64,000 nucleotides of DNA from Curtobacterium sp. 9128 (GTDB taxonomy: Bacteria > Actinomycetota > Actinomycetes > Actinomycetales > Microbacteriaceae), in the NCBI RefSeq assembly GCF_900086645.1, contig NZ_LT576451.1, positions 558,001 to 622,000 on the forward strand, written 5' to 3'. Made by a program: the position numbers and the translations under genes. Below the pieces are notes generated by a model. That model had not been told where the DNA came from. It did no database searches and was given only the letters and a program-made list of their open reading frames with translations. Of this stretch, positions 55,765-64,000 are shown piece by piece (the stretch's first letter is position 1; each line of letters begins with the position of its first letter).

Positions 55765-56628
55765 ATGGACGCCATCGAGGTCGACGAGCGCGACAGCACC
55801 TGGGAGAACCACCACCCGCACTTCCGGGTGTACGTGCAGGAGCGCTCGGGCGAGGTCTTCACCACCGAGACCACCGATCTCGCGGGTGGCGACGTGCTCC
55901 AGGCGATCGATTGGGCGCAGTGCCAGGCTGCCGCCCGCGCTGACGCCGTCTGGGCGCTCGCGCTGGTCGGCCGGGACAGCCGTGCACTCCGCGGGCTGAC
56001 GTGGCTCGTCGGCATGGACGCGAACGACCCGCCGTCGGACGAGCACGAGATCGACCTGCGCCTGCGGATGGCCACCAGGGCGACCAGGCCCGTCGGCGTC
56101 CCGTCTCGCGACCAGTGGGAACCGGACCGGTCGGCCGCTGCGGTCGTGCACGCGAATCCGTGGTTCACCGTCACGGAGACGATCGACGACACGGACCGGA
56201 GCTGGTTCCGGCTCCGGTCGTCGGACAGCGTCATCGTCGCAGCCTCGGTCGGCGAGCGACTCGTCTTCGTGCACGGTGTCCGAGACACGACCGGACCAGA
56301 GCCGCGTTACGAGCTGCCGTCGGGCGCGATCGAGCCGGACGACGACTCGGCAGCGGGTGCCGCCGCTCGGGAACTCCTCGAGGAGACCGGTGCCGTCTGC
56401 GACGAACTCGTCCAGGTCGGGACGTTCGTGGCCGAACCGGGGGTGTCCGACGTCAGGACGCACGTGTTCGTCGGCACCGTCGCCGAGCACCGCGGTGCCG
56501 CACTCGAGCCCGGTGAGGACTGGACCACCGTCGAGCTCGGCCCCGACGAGGTCGACGCCGCGATCGCCGCCGGGACGATCACGGACGGTGCGACGCTCGC
56601 GGCGCTGCTGCTCGTCAGGCGGCGGTGA
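55765..56628 (+). CDS. Nudix hydrolase with an extra N-terminal domain
   Basis: The 287-residue protein has an N-terminal domain (about residues 1-115) with no recognised family (YVQERSGEVFTTET, CQAAARADAVWALALVGRD). The C-terminal Nudix domain (about 155-285) has the box GAIEPDDDSAAGAAARELLE followed by ETGA; compared with the consensus G-x5-E-x7-REUxEExGU it has Asp for the first Glu and one extra residue before REL. Nudix enzymes cleave nucleoside diphosphates linked to another group. TAGGCT (55753-55758) ends six bases before the ATG. The 3' end overlaps the convergent GMC gene by 14 bases. Confidence 0.8.
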   Translation: MDAIEVDERDSTWENHHPHFRVYVQERSGEVFTTETTDLAGGDVLQAIDWAQCQAAARADAVWALALVGRDSRALRGLTWLVGMDANDPPSDEHEIDLRLRMATRATRPVGVPSRDQWEPDRSAAAVVHANPWFTVTETIDDTDRSWFRLRSSDSVIVAASVGERLVFVHGVRDTTGPEPRYELPSGAIEPDDDSAAGAAARELLEETGAVCDELVQVGTFVAEPGVSDVRTHVFVGTVAEHRGAALEPGEDWTTVELGPDEVDAAIAAGTITDGATLAALLLVRRR

Positions 56629-58204
56629 CCAGGGCCTCCGCCCGGTCGGCCGACGCGTCGTCGCGCAACATCCGGTCGGCGGTGCGGAGGGACAGCGCCA
56701 TGATCGTCAGCGCCGGGTTCGCGATGAGGGAGCTCGGGAAGACCGAGTTGTCGACGATCCACATGTTCGGCACGTCCCACGACCGGCCGGCAGCGTCCAC
56801 GACGGAGCGCTCCGGGTCGGTGCCCATCCGAGCGGTCCCGACGGTGTGCGCGGTGCGGTCCAGCACCCGGACGTCGCGGCCGCCAGCAGCCTCGACGATC
56901 GACGTCATCGTCCGGACGGCGTGCCGGGTGATCGCCGCCTCGTTCGCACCGGGGGAGAACGTCACGCGGGCCTTCGGCACCCCGTTCGCGTCGACCTCGT
57001 CGGACAGCACGAGGCGGTTGTCGTCGTACGGCAGGCACTCGGCGTTGATGCCGACGCCGGCCATCTTCGGGTAGTCCCGCAGCGCCTGGACGAGCGCAGC
57101 GCCCCGCAGCCCACCGCCACGGACCAGCGAGGTGGCGAGGGTGAGCGGCTGCGCGCCGAGGCTCTGGATGAGGTAGCCACCGGCGAAGTCGGCGTCACCC
57201 GGTCGGATGAAGTCCTCGGTGATGATCGACGACGGGTACCCGCGGTAGGAGCGCATCGACTCGTCGAACGTCGCCCAGACCTGGGTGGCCCCGTGCGCGG
57301 TGAAGTTCCGGCCGACCTGGCCGCTGCTGTTCGCCAGCCCGGTGTGCAGCAGCAGTCGCGGGGTCTCGATGCCGCCGGCGGCGAGCACGAGCGATCGGGT
57401 CCGCTGCCGGTGGTCGCGGCCACCCTGTCGGTACACGACGGCCTCGACCTCGCCGCGGGCGTCGAGCTCGATGCCGTGCACGAACGAATCGGCGCGGATC
57501 TCGGCACCGAAGGCGACCGCGGCGGGCAGGTACGTGGTGTCCATCGACACCTTCGCGCCGTTCCGGCAGCCCTGGTGACAGGAACCGCAGGCGACGCACG
57601 CGTGCCGGAGGCCGTGGTGCTCCTGCATCCGGTCCTCGGTCGTCAGGCCGACGGGCGCGTCCGTCGCGGTGATCCCGACGGCAGCGGCACCGCGCATCAT
57701 CATGTCCGAGGACGCGTTGCGCGCCGGCGGTCCCATCCGGTAGCGACGGGCTGGGTCCCACGGGTAGTGCGCCGGGCCCGCGACGCCGACGTCGTGCTCG
57801 GCCTGCTCGATCCAGCGAACGAGTTCGGCGTGCTCGATCGGCCAGTCCTCGCCCTCGCCGGAGTCGGTGCGGAGCCGGATGTCGTGCTCGTTCGGGCGCG
57901 GGGTGAACGCTCCCCAGTGCAGCGTCGATCCGCCGACGCCCGTCCCGCTGTTGTTCGGGCCGAACGCGGTCGGGGCGTCCCCGCCGCTGATGCGCTCGTC
58001 CATCCAGTTGATGTCACCGGGGGCCTCGACCTCGTCCGGTGTGAACCGTTCCGGGTCGGTGTTCGGGCCCGCTTCGAGCGCGACGACGCGGAGGCCCTTC
58101 CGTGCGAGGGTGGCGAGGAGCGGTGCGCCGCCCGCCCCGGTGCCGACGACGACCGCGTCGACGACCTCGTCCTCGTCGTAACGGCGCTGGTGGTCGAGTC
58201 TCAT
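56615..58204 (-). CDS. GMC-family FAD oxidoreductase (gluconate/glucose dehydrogenase-like)
   Basis: The 529-residue flavoprotein has VVVGTGAGGAPLLATLARKG (about residues 16-35) for FAD, a cysteine-rich segment CVACGSCHQGCRNGAK near residue 200, and the GMC C-terminus HTVGTARMGTDPERSVVD with SSLIANPALTIMALSLR. It resembles the large subunit of gluconate 2-dehydrogenase-like enzymes. Its start overlaps the stop of the hydrolase fusion (ATGA), whose C-terminus looks like the matching small subunit. The electron acceptor and substrate are unknown. Confidence 0.85.
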   Translation of the reverse strand: MRLDHQRRYDEDEVVDAVVVGTGAGGAPLLATLARKGLRVVALEAGPNTDPERFTPDEVEAPGDINWMDERISGGDAPTAFGPNNSGTGVGGSTLHWGAFTPRPNEHDIRLRTDSGEGEDWPIEHAELVRWIEQAEHDVGVAGPAHYPWDPARRYRMGPPARNASSDMMMRGAAAVGITATDAPVGLTTEDRMQEHHGLRHACVACGSCHQGCRNGAKVSMDTTYLPAAVAFGAEIRADSFVHGIELDARGEVEAVVYRQGGRDHRQRTRSLVLAAGGIETPRLLLHTGLANSSGQVGRNFTAHGATQVWATFDESMRSYRGYPSSIITEDFIRPGDADFAGGYLIQSLGAQPLTLATSLVRGGGLRGAALVQALRDYPKMAGVGINAECLPYDDNRLVLSDEVDANGVPKARVTFSPGANEAAITRHAVRTMTSIVEAAGGRDVRVLDRTAHTVGTARMGTDPERSVVDAAGRSWDVPNMWIVDNSVFPSSLIANPALTIMALSLRTADRMLRDDASADRAEALVTAA

Positions 58205-59550
58205 CGTGCTGCTCCCGTCGGTTCCCACGCTTCGCGCTGCCCGGCGGCGAGCAGCTGGAAGCCCTGTTTGCGGACGCCGTCGCCACCGTTGGCGAAGCCG
58301 TCGTAGTCGATATCGGCCATCGTCGCCGGGTGTGCGGCCCACTGCCTGACGAGGTCCACCGCGGCGTCCTCGGCCCATGCCCTGAGCTGCTCCGCGTCGA
58401 AGGGTCCGACCGCGGGGGTGTGTTCTCCGGCGGTCACCGCGTCGAGCACCGCGGCGAGGTGCTCGTCTCCTCGTGCGGCCTCCGGAGCGAGCGCGTCGAG
58501 TCCGGCCCGGTAGGCATCGACGTCGGCCGGCAAGCCGTCGGGCCGCCACCCGTCGCCGAGCCCCGCGGAGAGTTGCGCGTCGACCCGCAGCGCGAGGTCG
58601 ATCGTCGTTGCGCCGGGCTGCGGGACGACGATCCTGGCCACCGCGCGGAGCGTGTCGAGCTGGTCGACGCTGAGCGACGCGGGGGTCGCTGCGGAGTCGT
58701 CGGGCAGGGCGCGCACGGCCAGGATGCCCCTGGTCCGCGCGCTGACCCGCGGCGAGGCGATCACCCGGACGGTCGCCGGCGGGACGACCGGTCCGCCGGC
58801 GATCCGGCGCTCCCAGAAGTCCCTGATGCGCTCGGCCACCGCGTCGGGCTGCTCCCACGGCATCAGGTGTGCGGCGTCCGGGACGACGTCGAGTTCGCCG
58901 GTGGTCCAGTGCGGCAGGTTCAGCGTGCGCTGCGCGTCCTCGCCGAGGTCACCGTCGGCAGCACCGGCCAGGATCAGCGCGGGCACCGGGTTCGGTGGGA
59001 AGGTGGTCGACCAGTCCTCGCGGCTGCCGCGGACCAGCCAGTCCGTCCAGGCGCGTGGATCGGCCCGCTGCACGTCGTGGACGGCCATCGCGTGCGGTTC
59101 CGGGGGGAGGGGGGCGTCGACGTTCGCCGACACGAAGGTCTCGGCGTCGCTCGGACCGATCGGGCCGTCGGAAGCCCAGCCGAGCATCGTCGCGCGACGC
59201 TCCTCGTCCATGGGCTCCTGGGACAACGGCGAGGCGGCGAGCAGCACGACCGCGCGGAGCCCGAAGAGCCCGTTGGACCCGTCGATCGTGCGGGAGGCGA
59301 CGACCGAGGCGACCTTGCCCCCCATCGAGTGCCCGATGAGGACCCAATCGGTGGCGCCGCTCTGCCCGATGACCCGCTCGACCTGTTCGACCATCTCCTC
59401 GACGGTCGTGCCCGTCGCCGCGGAGGAGCGGCCGAAGCCGGGGAGGTCGATGCCGACGAGGTCGAGGGTGCCCGCCAGGCGGGTGCGGAGCGTGGCGAAC
59501 TCCTCGGAACTCGACCCGAGGGCGTGCAGGCAGAACGCGGTTGCCGTCAT
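58201..59550 (-). CDS. Alpha/beta hydrolase fused to a gluconate 2-dehydrogenase subunit 3-like domain
   Basis: The 449-residue protein joins two parts. Residues ~1-245 form an alpha/beta hydrolase with FCLHALGSSSEEF (oxyanion region), the nucleophile elbow VLIGHSMGGKVAS (Ser near 95) and DAAHLMPWEQPDAV (His). Residues ~265-445 resemble gluconate 2-dehydrogenase subunit 3 (LDTLRAVARIVVPQPGATTI, and DYDGFANGGDGVRKQGF near the end), normally a separate small subunit of GMC dehydrogenases. It is coupled to the GMC gene. The fusion suggests that the hydrolase makes or clears the dehydrogenase substrate, for example opening a lactone. Confidence 0.78.
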   Translation of the reverse strand: MTATAFCLHALGSSSEEFATLRTRLAGTLDLVGIDLPGFGRSSAATGTTVEEMVEQVERVIGQSGATDWVLIGHSMGGKVASVVASRTIDGSNGLFGLRAVVLLAASPLSQEPMDEERRATMLGWASDGPIGPSDAETFVSANVDAPLPPEPHAMAVHDVQRADPRAWTDWLVRGSREDWSTTFPPNPVPALILAGAADGDLGEDAQRTLNLPHWTTGELDVVPDAAHLMPWEQPDAVAERIRDFWERRIAGGPVVPPATVRVIASPRVSARTRGILAVRALPDDSAATPASLSVDQLDTLRAVARIVVPQPGATTIDLALRVDAQLSAGLGDGWRPDGLPADVDAYRAGLDALAPEAARGDEHLAAVLDAVTAGEHTPAVGPFDAEQLRAWAEDAAVDLVRQWAAHPATMADIDYDGFANGGDGVRKQGFQLLAAGQREAWEPTGAAR

Positions 59551-59624
59551 CCTTCGTTTCTACGGCCCACGGTGACCGTGTTCCCAGACGGGTGTACCCC
59601 CGGGCGCTCGACAGGCGTCACGGG

Positions 59625-59630
59625 TAGGTT
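59625..59630 (+). promoter_or_regulatory. -10 box of the amidoligase operon
   Basis: TAGGTT ends six bases before the ATG at 59637, the spacing of a leaderless transcript. The divergent hydrolase gene starts at 59550, so both promoters share 86 bp. Confidence 0.55.
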
Positions 59631-59636
59631 CGGTGA

Positions 59637-62189
59637 ATGAGTGCAGAGCTGACGCTCGGCGCCGAGGAAGAGCTGCACCTCATCGACCTCGAGTCCGGCC
59701 GACTTTCCGCGAAGGCCCCGCGCCTTCTGCCCAAACTCCCAGCAGACCGCTTCGGCGCAGAACTCCAGCGCACGACGATCGAGACGAACACCCCGGTGGT
59801 GACGACGCTCGACGACCTCCGGCGGGTGATCGTCGACCTCCGGCAGGAGCTGGCGGGAGCGATCGCGCCGGCGGGTGTCACCATCGCCGCCGCCGGCACG
59901 GCTCCCAGGTCGGAGTACGCCGACTTCGAACTGACCTCCGGTGGCCGCTACGGCCGCATGCAGGAGCAGTACCGGATGCTCGTCGACGAACAGCTCATCT
60001 GCGGCCTGCAGGTGCACGTCGGCGTGAGCGACCGCGACCTGGCGGTCCAGATCGCCCAGCGCGTCGCACCGACGCTCCCGGTCCTGCTGGCGCTGAGTGC
60101 GTCGAGTCCGTTCTGGAACGGCCAGGACACCGGGTACGCGTCGTTCCGGAGCATCATCTGGCAGCGCTGGCCGTCCGCCGGCAGCTTCGGCCGGGTCGAG
60201 AGCGCTGCCGAGTACGACAAGGTGCTCGAGGACCTCATCGCGTCTGGCGTGATCGCCGACAAGAAGATGGCGTACTTCGACGTCCGTCCGTCCTCGCACG
60301 CACCGACGCTCGAACTGCGGGTCTGCGACGCGACACCCGTGGTCGACGACGCGGTGCTCATCGCCGGGCTGTTCCGCGCAGCGGTCCGCAAGGCCGAGAT
60401 CGCGGTCGAGTCCGGCGCCGAGTGGCATCCCAGGAGCGAACCGCTGCACCGCGCGGCGATGTGGCAGGCCGCACGCAGTGGACTGAGCGGCGACCTGCTG
60501 GGGCTCGGGCAACACCCGGAGCGGCTGCCGGCCGAGATCGCGGTGCGCCAGCTCGTCTCGCGGCTCCGCCCCGAGCTCGAGGAACTCGGCGACTGGGGGA
60601 CCGTGAGCGCCCTGCTCGAGGACACCCTTGCGCGCGGCAACTCCACGGACCGGCAGCGGACCGCGTACGCCGAGCGGGGTTCGCTCGACGACGTCGTGGC
60701 GCTCGTGGTGGAGGACACCGCTGGCACCCCGTCCGGTCGGGACGACCACCCCGTCGTCGCGATCCCGTCGTACCGCGTCCGTGCCGGCGACGAGGCGGTC
60801 GGACCGGGCGCACGCCCCCGTCCCGCGTTCCGCGACCTGGCCGCGTTCTTCCGTGGCTGGGACGCCGAGACGACCATCGACCGCTGCACCGCCCGCGACG
60901 CCTGGACCCGGGAGCACGAGGTCGGCTTCGTGGTCGCCGGCGCCGTGCAGGACTTCGGCTGCGACCTCGTCCCGCGTACCGTCAGCGCCTACGAGTGGGA
61001 CCAGCTCGCGAAGGGCCTCGGGCAGCGTGCCCGCGCGATCGAGCTCTTCCTCCGTGACGCGTACGGCGACCGGCGGATCGTCGCGGACGGCGCGATGGAC
61101 GAGCGCGACTTCGTCGGCCGCAACGGGTGGGATCCCGACGCCATGCGCCTGCCGAGGGACGCCGTCCGTGCCCCGGTGCTGGGCTTCGACCTCGTGCGGA
61201 ACGAGTTCGGCGGGTGGCGTGTGCTCGAGGACAACGTCCGCTCGCCCTCCGGCGTGGCGTACGGCATCGCGTTGCGCGAACTCATGGACGAGGTCGTCCC
61301 CGACGCGCCCCGGCCGGAACACCTGCGCGATCCGCACGGCGTCATGGACCGGATCGCCCACACGCTCCGCACCAACGCGACGGCCGTCACCGGTGAACGC
61401 GAGGCGGTGCTGGCGCTGATCAGCGACGGCCCCGCCGCCGGCGCCTGGTACGAACACCGCAGGCTGTCCGACGGAGCCGGGATGCGCCTCCTGACCGAGT
61501 CGGACCTGGACGTCCGCGACGGCCACGTCGTCGAGGCCGCGACCGGTGACGTCCTGCACGCGCTCTACCTGCGGGTGGACCGCGACGCCAGCGCCCTCCG
61601 GACCGACCTGACCCCCGATCTCGGCGCGCGGATCCTCGACGCGGCCGAGGCCGGGCGCGTCTACCTGGCGAACGCGCCGGGCAACGCGCTCGTCGACGAC
61701 AAGGCGATGTACGTCAACGTGCCCGACCTGATCTGGTACTACCTCGACGAGAAGCCGCTGCTCGAGTCGGTGCCGACCTACCGGACCAGCATCGAGGGCG
61801 AACGGATGTCCGTGCTCGACCGCGTCGGCGAGCTCGTGACGAAGCCCGTCGACGGCGAAGGCGGCCGCGACGTCCTCATCGGGCCGGCCGCGAGCGCGCC
61901 GGAGGTCGCGGAACGCCGACGCGCGATCGCAGCGGATCCCGCGGGGTGGGTCGGGCAAGAGGTCGTCCAGCTCTCGTCGCACCCCACCATCGGACCAGCC
62001 GGGCTCGACCCACGGCACGTGGACCTCCGCGCGTTCGTGTACGTGACCGGCACGGGTCCGGACGACACCCACCTGGCGGACGTGGCGCTCACCAGGGTCG
62101 CGCCGGAGGGCAGCCTCGTCGTGAACTCGTCGCGGGGTGGCGGCGCCAAGGACACGTGGATCGTCGGCACGGACCGGGAGGACAGCTGA
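59637..62189 (+). CDS. Carboxylate-amine ligase (GCS2) fused to circularly permuted ATP-grasp enzyme
   Basis: The 850-residue protein carries two ligase domains. Residues ~1-365 match the glutamate-cysteine ligase family 2 (YbdK/GCS2): ELTLGAEEELHLIDLESGRL, the ETNTPV segment, CGLQVHVGVSD and FDVRPSSHAPTLELRVCD. Residues ~395-845 match the type 2 circularly permuted ATP-grasp family (COG2308-like): DLVPRTVSAYEWDQLAKGLG, VLEDNVRSPSGVAYGIALRE and NAPGNALVDDKAMYVNVPDL. Both domains form amide bonds with ATP. The stop overlaps the asparagine-synthase-like gene by one base, so the two should make one product. The substrates are unknown. Confidence 0.88.
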   Translation: MSAELTLGAEEELHLIDLESGRLSAKAPRLLPKLPADRFGAELQRTTIETNTPVVTTLDDLRRVIVDLRQELAGAIAPAGVTIAAAGTAPRSEYADFELTSGGRYGRMQEQYRMLVDEQLICGLQVHVGVSDRDLAVQIAQRVAPTLPVLLALSASSPFWNGQDTGYASFRSIIWQRWPSAGSFGRVESAAEYDKVLEDLIASGVIADKKMAYFDVRPSSHAPTLELRVCDATPVVDDAVLIAGLFRAAVRKAEIAVESGAEWHPRSEPLHRAAMWQAARSGLSGDLLGLGQHPERLPAEIAVRQLVSRLRPELEELGDWGTVSALLEDTLARGNSTDRQRTAYAERGSLDDVVALVVEDTAGTPSGRDDHPVVAIPSYRVRAGDEAVGPGARPRPAFRDLAAFFRGWDAETTIDRCTARDAWTREHEVGFVVAGAVQDFGCDLVPRTVSAYEWDQLAKGLGQRARAIELFLRDAYGDRRIVADGAMDERDFVGRNGWDPDAMRLPRDAVRAPVLGFDLVRNEFGGWRVLEDNVRSPSGVAYGIALRELMDEVVPDAPRPEHLRDPHGVMDRIAHTLRTNATAVTGEREAVLALISDGPAAGAWYEHRRLSDGAGMRLLTESDLDVRDGHVVEAATGDVLHALYLRVDRDASALRTDLTPDLGARILDAAEAGRVYLANAPGNALVDDKAMYVNVPDLIWYYLDEKPLLESVPTYRTSIEGERMSVLDRVGELVTKPVDGEGGRDVLIGPAASAPEVAERRRAIAADPAGWVGQEVVQLSSHPTIGPAGLDPRHVDLRAFVYVTGTGPDDTHLADVALTRVAPEGSLVVNSSRGGGAKDTWIVGTDREDS

Positions 62190-63973
62190 TGTGTGGACTC
62201 GCTGGAGAGATCCGGTTCGACGGGACGTCCCCCGACGTCGGGACGGTCGCCCGGATGACCGGGTGCCTGGTGCACCGGGGGCCGGACGGCGACGGACTCT
62301 GGGCGCGCGGCCCGGTGGCGCTCGGGCACCGTCGTCTGTCGATCGTGGACCTGTCGACCGCCGGCGCGCAGCCGATGGTCGTCACGCGCCTCGGCCTGAC
62401 GATCGCCTACAACGGGATGGTCTACAACTACCGGGACCTCCGCGAGGAACTGCACGGCAAGGGCCACACGTTCGACTCGACGTCGGACACCGAGGTCATC
62501 GTCGCCGCCTACGCCGAGTGGGGCGAGTCGTTCGTCGACCACCTGATCGGGATGTTCGCCATCGCGATCTGGGAGCACGCCAGCGGCCGACTCGTGCTCG
62601 CGCGCGACCGGCTCGGGATCAAGCCGCTGTACGTGGCGGAGGTCCCCGGTGGCGTCCGGTTCGCGAGCTCCCTGCCGGCGATCCTGGCCGGCGGTCAGGT
62701 GGACACGTCCATCGACCCCGTCGCCTTCGCGTCGTACATGAGCTTCCACTCGATCGTCCCCGCACCCCGCACGATCCTGTCCGGCGTCGGCAAGCTCCCG
62801 CCGGCGACCGTGCGGGTCTACGAACCGTCGGGAGCGTTCCGCGACACGACGTACTGGCAGCCCCGGTTCGAGCGTGACCCCGCCCGTGCCGGTTGGTCGG
62901 ACGAGGACTGGCAGCAGGCGTTCACCGCGTCGCTCCGCACCGCGGTCGAGCGCCGCATGGTCGCCGATGTCCCGGTCGGGGTGCTGCTCTCCGGCGGCAT
63001 CGACTCCTCGCTGGTGGTCGCCCTGCTCGCCGAGGCCGGTCAGCAGGACCTCGCCACGTTCAGCATCGGCTTCGAGTCGGCCGGTGGGGAGTCCGGCGAC
63101 GAGTTCGAGTACTCCGACGAGGTCGCCCGGCACTTCGGCACCGACCACCACCGCATCCGCATCCCCTCGTCACGCCTGCTCGACGGCATCGACGGGGCGA
63201 TCCAGGCGATGAGTGAGCCGATGGTCAGTCACGACTGCGTCGCGTTCTACCTGCTCTCGCAAGAGGTCTCGCAGCACGTCAAGGTCGTGCAGTCCGGGCA
63301 GGGTGCCGACGAAGTCCTCGGCGGCTACAGCTGGTACCCGCCGCTCGCGGACGTCCCCCGGGACCAGGCCGCCGAGGCGTACCGGTCGGTGTTCATGGAC
63401 CGGCGCTGGCCTGCCCTGCAGGGGTTGCTCGGGGAGCGCTGGCGGAGCGACGACGACACCCCGTCGGCGTTCGTGGACGCGGAGTTCGCGCGGCCGGGAG
63501 CCTCGACCAGTGTCGATGCCGCACTCCGCAGCGACACGACGATCATGCTGGTGGACGACCCGGTCAAGCGGGTCGACAACATGACGATGGCGTGGGGGCT
63601 CGAGGCGCGCGTGCCGTTCCTCGACCACGAGTTCGTCGAGTTCGCGGGCACGATCCCGCCGGAGCTGAAGCTCGCCGACGGCGGGAAGGGCGTGATGAAG
63701 CGTGCGGCGCGCGGCATCGTCCCCGATGCCGTCATCGACCGGACGAAGGGGTACTTCCCGGTGCCGGCGATCCGGCAGCTGGAGGGTCCGTACCTGGAGC
63801 GCGTCCGCGAGGCGCTGCACGCCCCTGAGGCCCGGGAACGCGGGCTCTTCGACGCAGGGGAGGTCGAGCGGATGCTCCAGGACCCGAACAGCACGAGGAC
63901 CGAGATCGGCGCGAACGCGCTCTGGCAGCTCGGCCTGATCGAGATGTGGCTGCAGCACCAGGGGGTGCGGTGA
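62189..63973 (+). CDS. Asparagine synthetase B-like amidotransferase (N-acetylglutaminylglutamine amidotransferase type)
   Basis: The 594-residue protein has an N-terminal glutaminase domain with the catalytic Cys2 (MCGLAGEIRFDG), NGMVYNYRDLR and RDRLGIKPLY, followed by a synthetase domain with the PPi-loop VLLSGGIDSSLVVALL (about residues 264-280) and GQGADEVLGGYSWY. It uses glutamine nitrogen to amidate a carboxylate activated with ATP. The length and details such as EVLGGYSWYPPLA match the amidotransferase that makes the osmoprotectant N-acetylglutaminylglutamine amide more than AsnB for asparagine. It is coupled (TGATG) to the fused ligase, so the likely substrate is that ligase's product. 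Confidence 0.85.
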   Translation: MCGLAGEIRFDGTSPDVGTVARMTGCLVHRGPDGDGLWARGPVALGHRRLSIVDLSTAGAQPMVVTRLGLTIAYNGMVYNYRDLREELHGKGHTFDSTSDTEVIVAAYAEWGESFVDHLIGMFAIAIWEHASGRLVLARDRLGIKPLYVAEVPGGVRFASSLPAILAGGQVDTSIDPVAFASYMSFHSIVPAPRTILSGVGKLPPATVRVYEPSGAFRDTTYWQPRFERDPARAGWSDEDWQQAFTASLRTAVERRMVADVPVGVLLSGGIDSSLVVALLAEAGQQDLATFSIGFESAGGESGDEFEYSDEVARHFGTDHHRIRIPSSRLLDGIDGAIQAMSEPMVSHDCVAFYLLSQEVSQHVKVVQSGQGADEVLGGYSWYPPLADVPRDQAAEAYRSVFMDRRWPALQGLLGERWRSDDDTPSAFVDAEFARPGASTSVDAALRSDTTIMLVDDPVKRVDNMTMAWGLEARVPFLDHEFVEFAGTIPPELKLADGGKGVMKRAARGIVPDAVIDRTKGYFPVPAIRQLEGPYLERVREALHAPEARERGLFDAGEVERMLQDPNSTRTEIGANALWQLGLIEMWLQHQGVR

Positions 63974-63978
63974 GCCGG

Positions 63979-64000
63979 CCGGGAGGCTCGGTGCAGGTGG
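63979..64000. repeat. Dispersed palindromic repeat, cut by the window end
   Basis: CCGGGAGGCTCGGTGCAGG matches the left arm of the dispersed palindrome and starts 6 bases after the amidotransferase stop. The right arm lies outside the window. Confidence 0.55.

Noticed and set aside
59637..63973. Complete N-acetylglutaminylglutamine amide osmoprotectant cluster
   Set aside because: The amidotransferase fits, but the acetyltransferase-ATP-grasp synthetase and the peptidase of that cluster are not in the window, and the fused ligase here is of a different family.
62189..63973. Housekeeping asparagine synthetase
   Set aside because: Coupling to the fused ligase and the resemblance to peptide-amide amidotransferases make asparagine formation less likely.

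Overview
The window is very GC-rich and strongly biased to G/C at third codon positions. It carries the classic actinobacterial origin-proximal order dnaN-gnd-recF-dciA-gyrB-gyrA-DUF3566-tRNA-Ile-tRNA-Ala, then ppi, crgA, trpG and the pknB-pknA-pbpA-rodA-pstP-fhaB-fhaA block. This points to a high-GC Gram-positive actinobacterium. gnd between dnaN and recF, a rhomboid gene beside the cyclophilin, and the style of the accessory genes suggest Micrococcales, most likely Microbacteriaceae (Curtobacterium-like). The family is an inference from remembered synteny, not a database match.

Layout. 1-9 kb: replication and topology genes, two tRNAs, then 0.56 kb without genes that holds a minisatellite. 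9.5-12.9 kb: a small membrane protein in the position of mycobacterial CwsA, cyclophilin, rhomboid protease, a cluster of DnaA-box-like sites, crgA and trpG. 13-22.1 kb: one minus-strand division and cell-wall signalling operon (fhaA first, pknB last). 22.2-26 kb: tRNA-Leu, a MazEF-type toxin-antitoxin pair, an NAD(P)-dependent epimerase, a Fic AMP-transferase and a TetR regulator. 26-55.3 kb: a polyamine/GABA region interrupted by small unrelated genes. 55.4-59.6 kb: a tiny membrane peptide, a possible small RNA, a Nudix protein, and a GMC oxidoreductase translationally coupled to a hydrolase fusion. 59.6-64 kb: a two-gene amidoligase/amidotransferase operon that probably makes an unidentified small peptide-like metabolite.

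How the polyamine genes fit together. AguA and AguB can turn agmatine into N-carbamoylputrescine and then putrescine. PotABCD and a PuuP-like permease import polyamines. A putrescine oxidase, a second plant-like polyamine oxidase and an omega-aminotransferase give 4-aminobutanal. A PatD-like dehydrogenase gives GABA. GabT and two succinate-semialdehyde dehydrogenase-like enzymes give succinate. Likely regulators are a PucR-type protein (like GabR) beside gabTD and an Lrp/AsnC protein at the head of the aminotransferase operon, divergent from the pot operon.

Two features cut across the window. Many genes have a TANNNT-like -10 box ending 6-7 bases before the start codon, which predicts leaderless mRNAs and helped fix several starts. 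A family of near-identical palindromes of about 40 bp sits at the 3' ends of genes, mostly between convergent genes, and probably works as bidirectional terminators. I see no CRISPR array, insertion sequence, prophage or rRNA gene.
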